Part shown: positions 47,074 through 57,081 of the stretch, one piece after another | Position numbering within the stretch: position 1 is the stretch's first letter | Layout: each line of letters opens with the position of its first letter | From: Amyloporia xantha | Lineage: Eukaryota; Basidiomycota; Agaricomycetes; Polyporales; Adustoporiaceae | Assembly (NCBI GenBank): GCA_036971615.1 | Contig: JAYKKR010000004.1 | Span: 1,364,001-1,428,000, forward strand | Length of the DNA stretch: 64,000 bases | Direction: 5' to 3' | Notes under the pieces: generated by a model | What the model was told of the DNA's origin: nothing | Database searches by the model: none | The model's input: only the letters and a program-made list of their open reading frames with translations | Position numbers and translations under genes: made by a program

Positions 47074-49383
47074 ATGACGAACTCTACCATGTTCGACTCC
47101 GACATCACCCTTGTCTCCGGGTCTGGCTGTGGCTGCTCGAGCATGTCTCTCGCAGAAGCCACCCCTCGTAGTAAGAAGTCTATTCACTGGGTCTCGAATA
47201 ACAACCAACGGCTTGGTAAAGATCCTGATAACTATTGTGGCTGGCACAACGAGATCAAGAAGAAGATCAGTGTCTACCCGGGCAAGGTCGAAGACTTCCT
47301 GAAGGACTTTGCGCCTAGCTCGAAGGCATGCCCGAAGATTCCTAGCTATACCGCAAATCCTTTCTGTGTGCTACTCAGGCAGAAGATTCTTGAAACCGAG
47401 AACAAAATGTATACGCCTTTGGTGAGTATTGCTGCATGTTCAGGGGGTACAACGCTAATGTCAGATACGTCGTAGGTCGCTGGGTTCAATACATTATGCT
47501 CTAGCTTCCCGGAAAAGAAGCGTCTGCATTTTGTCGACACCAACAACACAGAGTTTCCTTCCCCGTGTCGTAAATGGACACCCAGCCAAAAAGAGAATAA
47601 GCCTGATATTGTTGCACTGACGCCTGGGAAGAGACCTTCCGCAAATTTGAAAGCCAACGACTGGAAAAATGTTGTACTCGTCGTGGAAGCCAAAGGGAGC
47701 AAGAAGCCTGATCCGATGACTGGAGAAGGCCAGGAGTGTATGAAGACGCGGGTTCAGCTGACCAAAAATGCGGCGAAGCTAATGTTAGCCCATGGGAGTC
47801 TGTGCTGTTTCATAATAGGTATCTATGGCTCGATGGCGCGCGTGTTTTGCTTTGATCATGCTTCTGCGGTTGCTTCACCGGCCTTCGACTACCGGCGACG
47901 ACATGAGCTGCTGCGGCAGTTCCTGTGGCGCTTTGTCAATCCTGACTCTGGGACGACGGTTCTAGGAGGCGACGATTTCTCTTCAATCGTGAAGCCAGCG
48001 ACGTTGACGTGGGCGAAGAACGTATCTTCCAAAAGTTGGCACGACGACGACTGCGAACACAACCGTTTGATCAAGATCCCCGTGACGGTGGCCGGCAAGG
48101 AACGACATGAAGAATATCTGCTGCTTCGCTTCCGGTCAGTGAACCCTAGGCTATTCTCTCGTTCGACGGTGGTACGGGAAGCTTTGCGGAAAGGCGATAG
48201 GAGTGGACGAAGATATGTCATCAAGCATTCATGGCGGCAAGTGCTTCGGCCCCTTGAGACCAAGTTTTACGAGCGGATTCGGGACTATGCTGTACGCGAA
48301 AACATTCCATTGTTCGGGATTGCGGGATTGGTGTGCGGCGTGGACCTTGGAGAACACGTGTCAGATCTCCATCTCACGCGATCATCTGCGTACCGCAACA
48401 GCAAGAACGCTGCCTTCGGCGAACGCAGTCAAATGTGCCTGGTGTTGGATACAGTGGGTCAGCCACTCTCCAACTTCGATTGCACGAAGACGCTTGTTGA
48501 AGCGATTCGCGATGCTATCAGAGGCGCGTACTCCTTTGTCTCTGTCTGTATTGAAATCTTTAATAATTGTGTGGTGTATTCTTAGGTCATCAGCTGGCAT
48601 ACAAGGCTGGTATCTTGCATCGCGACATCAGCTATGGGAATGTGATGATCGCCACCGACAAGCCGTTCAAAGGATTCATCGATGATTTCGACTATAGCAG
48701 TCTTATTGACAGCTCGGCAGACGGCGGTACTGCTCTTACGCCTGAGGAACTAGAGATGTCCAATTCAAGGGATGCAGAACTAAGAGAACGAACGGTGAGT
48801 TTTGTCATTCCTAGACTTTCATGACCTTTCTCATTCGTGATCGCAGGGTACATTCGAGTTTCTTGCCACTGGACTGCTCGACATGCAGGAGCGAGTTATA
48901 CACACAGTTCAGCACGACCTCGAATCTTTCTACTGGCTCTTGACATGGATCGTTCTGCGACATACGAAGCATACTCATTTCAATGGCATTTATGCATGCA
49001 TCAAGCTCTTTGGCTCACAAGATGAGGGAGTAGCTTCCAGTATGAAGGATAGTTGGCTTGGGAAACCCCACCATTCATTTGCTGTGGATGGTAATCCACC
49101 GCTCTCTCACCTTCTGGCTTGCCTGAAGGTTCTGCTGGGCAAGAGCTTGAAGTGGGCTGTGACTGATAGCGCAACGATCCCACTCACATACGAGTCGATG
49201 TTGGCCATTTTCGACGAAGCCCTCGAAATGGACGGATGGCCCGAGAATGACGCTGCTATTCCCTTCGTACCTCCAAAAGGCGAACGGGGGGACGAGAAAC
49301 GTGGAGCTAGCTCGAAGCGACCCAGACCGAATGCAGCAGATGATGTTGCCGGTGTCAGGGCCTCGAAAAAGGCAAGGAAGTAG
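47074..49383 (+). CDS. FunK1-type protein kinase (B), intact
   Basis: Exons 47074-47421, 47476-48523, 48586-48794 and 48847-49383 give 713 residues. N-terminal region MTNSTMFDSDITLVSGSG with Cys/Ser-rich stretch; a conserved FunK1 N-lobe (LLRFRSVNPRLFSRSTVVRE, GRRYVIKHSWRQV with the putative ATP lysine). The catalytic loop is GILHRDISYGNVMI, with DDFDYSSLID in place of DFG. The C-lobe contains HDLESFYWLLTWIVLRHTKH, a FunK1 signature, and the tail is basic. The intron after residue 465 uses a GC donor (GCGCGT), also kept in the two related copies. The central part is almost identical to the copy at 52,726; the last 120 residues differ clearly. Confidence 0.9.
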
Positions 49384-49917
49384 AGTTCGAGTTCCGGTTT
49401 GGGTGAAATAGAGTGGGAGAGCGCATTGAGAATGGACCTGTACTTTTAAACTCATCGGTTTTACAGTCCACTAGGATTCATTGTTGTTTGTATTATAGGT
49501 ACTCTACTAGTTTGATTTCCGTCCCTCAGTAGTCTTTACGATTCATAGTGATCTGGACAACTGCTTTCGAACACATCTTTCATCATTTATCTTTATTCTT
49601 TACCCGGATGTGATTTGTTATAGAGTGCATGCGAATAGTGAAAATCGAAATTCGATGGTACTTTGCTGTATCTTTAACGTTATCAGTTCCTCAGTAAATC
49701 GTAGACATATTAGTACTTCCCTGGCCTTCGTTGGACTGGCCCCATCTGAAAACGACGTGTCCGAATAGAATCCGAGTAATAATACTATCACAGTGGAAAC
49801 CGGCCGATATTCTGTGTCATCCGATTATCATGACCAGGAATAGTTAAATATTAAACTCAGAAGTACAGAATAGAGAATCGAGGCGGTATGATAAATGTTT
49901 ACTTCTGCAAGGGAAAC

Positions 49918-52244
49918 CGGGCCTTTCGTTTGCGGCTTGCGTGACTGACGCGTGACAATTCGTGTCAGTCACGGTTGTAAGTAGTAGCGCGTCCACTGCT
50001 CTTCCACCAACCAGGCGCGTCATACGTGAGTATCACGGTGTTAAGCTCCAGAACAGCGAGCCGATATGAATATAGCTGACAATATCGATATAGCTTCAGA
50101 TTCCTACCTAGGCAGAGCCAAACTCGTGTTTGCCAATGTCCATCGCACCTACTCGATACACACTAGCTACGGAATGTCCTGTAAAATGGACAAGCATGCA
50201 AGAGAAATCTGTCAGCAAGGAGTATCTTTTTCCAGGTACATCGGCAGAAACACCAGGAGACTACGTCTTACGCACATATCTCGAATTTCTTTGGTTACCG
50301 GAGGTACGTCTTATGGTTAAAGATCGTGCATAGACATTGTTCGTCGTCATCAAAATGCCTGAGTACGTGTATATCTGCTGTGACGGTACTGCACTGCAGC
50401 AGCCATGTATCGGACTTGAACTGGGTGGTACGCTCCTTCGTCATTTTCTTTCTGGGATCTTGTGGTCAAGCCCTTGTCTGATTTGTCTCGGACTTCAAGT
50501 CCATTATGTCTCTACGGTACTTCGTTCCCTCACTCCTCCGAATAAATTCATCTCCCTCCTCGTCGCCTGGATCTACATCATGCACCCCGGGACACCCACT
50601 TCACGAACTCTTACGCCCGCTCCTGCTCACTCCGCGGACCGCTGCTCAGAAGTATCACTCGCATATCAGTCAAACAGTCGATGACGACGGTGGAGCTGGT
50701 GACATTGAGGAACATATGATGTGGTTTGCGTACAAGAACGAGAAGGTCGAGGAAGACGATCAAATCAATGCCAGTGACGGTGATTTTGATGCAGAGTATA
50801 AATGGAAGCAGCAATGGCTGGAACGAATGGAGAGACGAGAGTGAGTTATCTCACGCCTCCTACGTACATGATTAACGAATCGATACGGTCAGGGTACAGA
50901 TTCAAATTCTCCTGCACTTAGTCCTCCTGTCGCTTCCCGGTATCGCATCCGAAGTGACTGTGAAGGCGACTACAACTGAGCTACCTCCCCACTTGTCCCC
51001 GTCTAAGGAGCGCAAGCGGAAGGAGACTAGGCCTTCACCAACGCCACCGGCCATGTCGATGGAGGATTGCTTAGAATCATTCATGGACAAGATGTCCATG
51101 TGGCAATTGATGTCGTCGCTGGACGCTGACGATGCAGAACGAGGCAAAGGCGCGCATACGGAGAGCAAGGGTAAGCACAAAGTCGTAGATGATCGGGACT
51201 GGATGCAGATATTCTGTGAAGATGTCGTCGAACCTCAGTACGTCTCCCTTGTACATCGTCGAGGCACATCTGCTCTGACGCCATGTAATCTACAAAGGTT
51301 CAAAGAGAAACTTCCAGAACTCAGCTCTCTCCTGCGCTCGAAACTTTTCCAAAGCTCGCCCTTCGCTGACGACTCTGCTTCTACATTTTCCTTTTCATCT
51401 TCCCCGCCATCATCACCACGACAGAAGCACAAACGCCTTAAACCCTCCGCATCTGCTTCTGCGGCGCGGCTCTCTTCCGCGCCTGTTCACGAAGACGAAA
51501 AAGGATCAGGCCGGAAGGCCGTCACTTCAGGATCCCATGACCTGCAACGTACACGGTCCCGATCACTCTCCGTCTCACTGGAGGAGGAGCGTGCTCGCTC
51601 TCGATCGGTCAGCATCGGGCCGGGGAACCTGCGTAAGAACCTCCTCACGCGTGAAGTGAGCATGACTACAGCATTCAAGGGCAGAATGAAAGCGAGAGAG
51701 AGAGAGCAGGCCAGAGCCGCCACGGCGAAGGCCAAGGCTGCCGACGAAAAATCGAAGCAGTCCGCCAATGAAACGGCGGCCGAGGCCAAAAGCAAGGGGA
51801 TGGGTGTCACCCTCGTCGCCGCCACCCCGACAAAACCGAAAGCCCAGAAGAACCGAGATGAACAAGCGGGAGCCTCGCAGAAAGTGGCGGGTTCGCACCA
51901 TAGTCAGGCGGCCTCGCGTTTGCCTAGGTGTAATCTGGAGGACATCGTGGAAAACGATGCGGATGACGATGTCTGGACTCTACCCAGCTCGCCGGACGTC
52001 CTGTTGCTCAGCCAAAGCTCACAAGGACGGAGCGGATCTGAATCTGAGGGGGAAGATGGGGAATACGACGGATCTTTTGATAAGAGAAGTATGATGGGAA
52101 GAGGAAAGATCTTCGTCACAGATACACCGACAAAAGCTGGTCGAACTCGAGGGCGGTAAGATTTCCAGATTTTGCATGAGTACGGCATACGTATACTACA
52201 GCTACGCCACAGACTCTAGGCCCGATACTATATAGGCCCGAAGA
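49918..52244. other. unique spacer between the inverted-repeat arms
   Basis: This 2.3-kb single-copy segment contains the Sld3-like gene and its short flanks. Neither arm sequence continues into it. The gene's stop codon lies only 85 bp from the start of the right arm, and its start lies about 220 bp from the end of the left arm. Confidence 0.85.
50136..52159 (+). CDS. SLD3: DNA replication regulator Sld3-like protein
   Basis: Exons 50136-50303, 50500-50840, 50893-51237 and 51298-52159 give 571 residues. Features expected of basidiomycete Sld3: YVLRTYLEFLWLPE, then SIMSLRYFVPSLLRIN, HPLHELLRPLLLTPRTAAQK and HMMWFAYKNEKVEEDD. Next come WLERMERREVQIQILLHLVL, WMQIFCEDVVEPQFKEKLPE and, in the tail, NLLTREVSMTTAFKGR, then repeated ATPTKP / TPTKAGR elements typical of CDK-regulated sites. 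Sld3 loads Cdc45 onto MCM helicase and binds Dpb11 after CDK phosphorylation, starting replication origins. The 196-nt first intron is long, and its acceptor (TTCAAG) is weak. Assignment rests on recalled family pattern, not a search. Confidence 0.7.
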
Positions 52245-52725
52245 GTTTCCCTTGCAGAAGTGAACATTTATCGTGCTGCCTCGATTATCTATTCTGTGTA
52301 GTATTTAACTATTACTAGTCATGACAAATGGATGACACAGAATATCGGCCGGTTTCCACTGTGATAATATTATTACTCGGACACGAAGGCCAGGGACTAA
52401 TATGTCTACGATTTACTGAGGAACTGACAACGTTAAAGATACAGCAAAGTACCATCGAATTTCGATTTTCACTATTCGCATGCACTCCGTAACAAATTCT
52501 ATCCGGGATAAAGAATAAAGATAAATGATGAAGGATACGTTCGAAAGCAAATGTCCAAATCACTATGAATCGTAAAGACTACTGAGGGACGGAAATCGAA
52601 CTAGTAGAGTACCTACAATACAAACAACAATAGATCCTAGTAGACTGTAAAATCGATGAGTAAAAGTAGAGGTCCATTCTCAATGCGCTCTGCCACTCTA
52701 TTTCACCTAAACCAGAACTCCAACT

Positions 52726-55044
52726 CTACTTCCTGGCCTTCTTCGAGACCCTGGCATCGGCAACATTATCTGCTGCGTTCGGTCTGGATCGCTTCGAGCT
52801 AGCGCCACGCTTGTCGTCTTTCTTCAGTTCGTCCGGAGGAGGTATGAAGGGAATAGCAGCGTCATTCTCGGGCCATCCGTCCATTTCGAGGGCTTCGTCA
52901 AAAATCGCCAACATCGATTGGTATGTGATTGGAACCGCTTCGACAGGCGATAAAGGCCATATTATGCTCTTGCACACGAGAAGCTTCAGGCGATCCAGCA
53001 GGTGAGACAGTGGTGGGTGATTCTCCACGTGAAGTGAATTGGCTTCATCGACAAACCAATTAATCTTGAGACTCCGAGCTGTTCCCTCGTCCTGTGAGCC
53101 AAAAAGCGCACTGCATGCATATATACCCTTGCAGTGAGTATGTTTCGTATATCGCAGAACGATCCATATCAGGAGCCAGTAGAAGGATTCCAAATCGTGC
53201 TGAACTGTGTGTATAACCGGCCCCCGGCCGCGCATGTTGAGCAGTTTGATGGCCAGGAACTCAAAGGTACCCTGCGATTACGTATGAAAAAACCCCACGG
53301 ACATCTAAGAGCGACAGAACTCACCGTTCGTTCCCTTAGCTCTCCGTCCCTGGAATTGGACATCTCTAGTTCTTTAGGCGTCATAGCGGTACCACCGTCC
53401 GCCGAACTGTCAATGAGACTGCTATAGTCAAAGTCGTCGATGAATCCTTTGAAAGGCTTGTCGGTGGCGATCATTACGTTCCCATAGCTGATATCGCGAT
53501 GCAAGACACCAGCCTTGTACGCCAGCTGATGACCTACAGACACACGCGCAATTATTGAACAGTTCAAAGAAGGCAGAGACAAAGAAGTACGCGCCTCTGA
53601 TAGCATCGCGAATCGCTTCAACAAGCGTCCTCGTGCAATCGAAGTCGGAGAGTGGCTGACCCACTGTATCCAACACCAGGCACATTTGACTGCGTTCGCC
53701 GAAGGCAGCGTTCTTGCTGTTGCGGTACGCAGATGATCGCGTGAGATGGAGATCTGACACGTGTTCTCCAAGGTCCACGCCGCACACCAATCCCGCAATT
53801 CCGAACAATGGAATATTTTCGCGCACAGCATAGTTCTGGATCCGCTCATAAAACTTGGTCTCAAGGGGCCGGAGCACTTGCCGCCATGAATGCTTGATGA
53901 CATATCTTCGTCCACTCCTATCGCCTTTCCGCAAAGCTTCCCGTACCACTGTCGAACGAGAAAATAACCTGGGATTCACTGACCGGAAGCGAAGCAGCAG
54001 ATATTCTTCATGTCGTTCCTTGCCGGCCACCGTCACGGGGACCTTGATCAAACGGTTGTGTTCACAGTCGTCGTCGTGCCAACTTGTGGAAGATACGTTT
54101 TTCGCCCAAGTCAACGTCGCCGGCTTCGCGATTGAAGAGAAATCGTCGCCTCCTAGAACCGTCGTCCCAGAGTCAGGATTGACAAAGCGCCACAGGAACT
54201 GCCGCAGCAGCTCATGTCGTTGCCGGTAGTCGAAGGCCGGTGAAGCAACCGCAGAAGCATGATCAAAGCAGAATACACGCGCCGGCGAGCCATAGATACC
54301 TATGATGAAGCAGCACAGACTCCCATGGGCTAACATTAGCTTTGCCGCATTTTTGGTCAGCTGAACCCGCGTCTTCATACACTCCTGGCCTTCTCCAGTC
54401 ATCGGATCGGGCTTCTTGCTCCCTTTGGCTTCCACGACGAGTACAACATTCTTCCAGTCGTTGGCTTTCAAATTTGCGGAAGGTCTCTTCCCAGGCGTCA
54501 GTGCAACAATGTCAGGTTTATTTATTTTTTGGCTGGGTGTCCATCTAGGGCACGGGGGAGGAAACTCTGTGCTGTGGGTGTCGACAAAATGTAGACGCTT
54601 CTTTTGCGGGAAGCTAGAGCACAATGTATTGAACCCAGCGACCTACGACGTATCTGACATTAGCGTAGTACCCCCTGAACATGCAGCAATACTCACCAAA
54701 GGCGTATACATTTTGTTCTCGGTTTCAAGAATCTTCTGCCTGAGTAGCACACCGAAAGGATTTGCGGTATAGCTAGGAATCTTCGGGCATGCCTTCGAGC
54801 TAGGCGCAAAGTCCTTCAGGAAGTCTTCGACCTTGCCCGGGTAGACACTGATCTTCTTCTTGATCTCGTTGTGCCAGCCACAATAGTTATCAGGATCTTT
54901 ACCAAGCCGTTGGTCGTTATTCGAGACCCAGTGAAGAGACTTCTTACTACGAGGGGTGGCTTCTGCGAGAGACATGCTCGAGCAGCCACAGCCGGACCCG
55001 GAGACAAGGGTGATGTCGGAGTCGAACATGGTAGAGTTCGTCAT
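52726..55044 (-). CDS. FunK1-type protein kinase (C), intact
   Basis: Exons (minus) 54697-55044, 53595-54642, 53325-53533 and 52726-53271 give 716 residues. It is the right-arm counterpart of the gene at 47,074, with the same four exons, the same GC-donor intron after residue 465 (53,534-53,594) and matching motifs: RRYVIKHSWRQV, GVLHRDISYGNVMI, DDFDYSSLID, HDLESFYWLLIWIVLRYTKH. The first three exons are almost identical to it. The last exon carries many changes, for example NWFVDEANSLHVENHPPLSH here against DSWLGKPHHSFAVDGNPPLS there, and a slightly longer tail (ADARVSKKARK). No frameshift or stop was found. Upstream module copy 3 lies at 55,344-55,375. Confidence 0.9.
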
Positions 55045-55343
55045 GGTTTTATAGCAAGATTGTAAGGCCACGGGCCACAGGTCACAGATATATGCAGCGA
55101 AAGGCCACAGAGTGATCAAAGCTCTAAAAGGGAATAGTTCAAATCAGAGCCGTAAGCGGAATACAAGGCGGGGCCACCCACGGGTAAATCAAAGCGGTGC
55201 TGCTCAAATATGCGCAGCAGGTGATTAATAGCAAAACAGTGAGCACTGTATGAGGGAGATGTAGCAGGGTTCCGTTCCTCGTCGAGTGGAATATATGAAT
55301 GGTGAGACAGATGAAGTGTGGCGCAGTCGGCCACACTGGTAGG

Positions 55344-55375
55344 GTCACGCAGTCACATGACATGTGACGTTTCGC
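55344..55375 (-). promoter_or_regulatory. CRE/E-box-like promoter module, copy 3
   Basis: Reverse-strand copy of the 32-bp module, identical to copy 2 and 300 bp upstream of the ATG at 55,044. Its identity follows from the arm duplication and is not independent evidence of constraint. Confidence 0.45.
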
Positions 55376-56063
55376 GCTCGACTCTGCTTCGAGTCTTGAC
55401 CACGCGGTTCAGTGTTCGTATGGAGAATCTTTGTTTCTGTATCTCCCTTTCCGATGTATAAATATACGAGACACCGCTTGGCTCGACCATAATCTTCTGC
55501 AAAGGCCACGGAATATCTGGCCTCTTGTTGGTTTGTCTCAGGTAGACTTGAAAGGGCTGCGCACACTGACGGCGCACTGTTCGGAGTCCTCTGCGTCCCA
55601 CTCACTGCAAACGGCGCGCATATTTTGCCGGCCAATAACTTTTAAAATGGTCACTCTTTTAACCCTGCCCTCCGCCCTAGGACTTGTCTTCTCTCGGGAC
55701 TGTGACCGCTAGAGCAGATCCGGTCAGCAATTCCCCAGGCCATTGTCCGCCAAGAATCCCTCGCTTCTGGATCAGTGTCACACTGCAACGAGACGAGTAC
55801 ACCTTTGTCTGTCGATTCCCGACCCTGCACCACATTGATTAACGGTTGTGTTGTCCCAATCGACTTATGGTGGACAAAAGGAAATTCCTGGCCGATGGTC
55901 CAGGAATTCAAACACGAACGGCTTCAGACCAGCATCAAATTCACACAATGCGACGGAATCGGCACGATATAACGCAAGTATACAGCGATACTGAAAATCG
56001 CAATGAGTCCTTCACAAGTCCCCCAGCGGCGGGTGCGTGTTCGAACGTGCCAAAGCAAAGGTA

Positions 56064-56448
56064 GACGGCCAGTGGAGGACCACTGGCCGGCTTCCCACTA
56101 GCTAAGAACCAACGGTCAGGAGCTGCCAGGCACTCCGAGCAGTGGGTTTAGAACCCTGCCTCTTGCCTTCGATGGCCAGGGTCGGCCGCTACGAGTCCGC
56201 CGCTCATGCGCCGTTACTATACAATACTAACTTTTGTATTCATGTTTATTCACTTTATTTCTCAATCCTCATTTACAGCGCCACACTCGTCTCCCGGGCA
56301 TTTTGAAGGGGCAACCCGACATGTGCCTAATGTTTTTTGCTCCGACTATATTACATACACCCGTAGCTATCACCGTACATACTGTCTACATAGGGCGCTG
56401 CCCTCGCGGACAATAAATGGAGACAAAAAAAAAAAAAAAGCAAAGGTA
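56064..56448 (+). mobile_element. SINE-like retroposon with poly-A tail and target-site duplication
   Basis: About 375 bp of unique sequence ends in 15 A residues (56,425-56,439) and is flanked by GCAAAGGTA at 56,055-56,063 and 56,440-56,448. The left arm of the inverted repeat has a single copy of that site (about 46,061-46,073) and no insert, so the insertion boundaries and duplication are seen directly. The element starts with a perfect 9-bp stem (GGCCAGTGG / CCACTGGCC, 56,067-56,088). Around 56,097-56,160 it has sequences weakly like Pol III A and B boxes (TAGCTAAG... and GGTTTAGAACCC). It codes for nothing recognisable. Mobilisation by a LINE is inferred from the A tail and target duplication. 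Confidence 0.82.
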
Positions 56449-57081
56449 CAGTACATAAGGTAAGCTATCACAAAACCAGTTAAGACTCGCATCGTTTACG
56501 ACTGGCTTGGAGCTTGCACGTGTACAAGCCGACGGCCTACGAATCCTCCGCCCAGGCCCCGGGTACCTACACGTCCCTCGTAACCCCGTGTCCGTGTAAA
56601 TGTGAGCCACAGAGTCATTGAATGGTGGTAGAGCTACGATACGTCTTATAATCAGCGATCAATGTGTGTACGATCAGCCGGATCGAAAGCCTGCCAAGGC
56701 TGTATTCAGGTAAAATGCTGCCTCGAAAAGACATCCCGCCACCGAGCAACTTACAATATTGATAGATAGACGGGTAGCATAAGCACCTCCGGTGAAGAAG
56801 GATTTTAGATACATTACAGTATCTCAATATATTAGTATACTACAACAATACATATTGGATTCCAATGCATAGGGATAGCAGCGACAGATACGAAGCAGAA
56901 AACAACGAAAGCAAATAGGAATACTATACCAGTGAAGATAAACTGACCTTTCAGGACAGCGTCATTAACAGAACTGGTCACGACGCGATCCGCTGCTGGT
57001 TCCGGGTCGCGTAGAATCAATGGCCCGCCGTGTGATAGCCGCAGAGGTAGTTGAGGACGACGATTCAACCTCAACAGTCTG

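Larger units (their letters stand above)
42890..49917 (+). repeat. left arm of large inverted repeat
   Basis: This arm is the reverse complement of 52,245-59,600. Corresponding positions add to about 102,500 in the outer third, 102,125 in the centre and 102,110-102,160 near the inner end, the shifts being small indels plus one insertion in the right arm. It carries two FunK1 genes in plus orientation. The outer edge falls at the motif TCGTGnAGCTCTAATG around 42,893, beyond which the arms no longer align. The inner edge is at a shared CTTCTGCAAGGGAAAC near 49,917. Confidence 0.9.
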
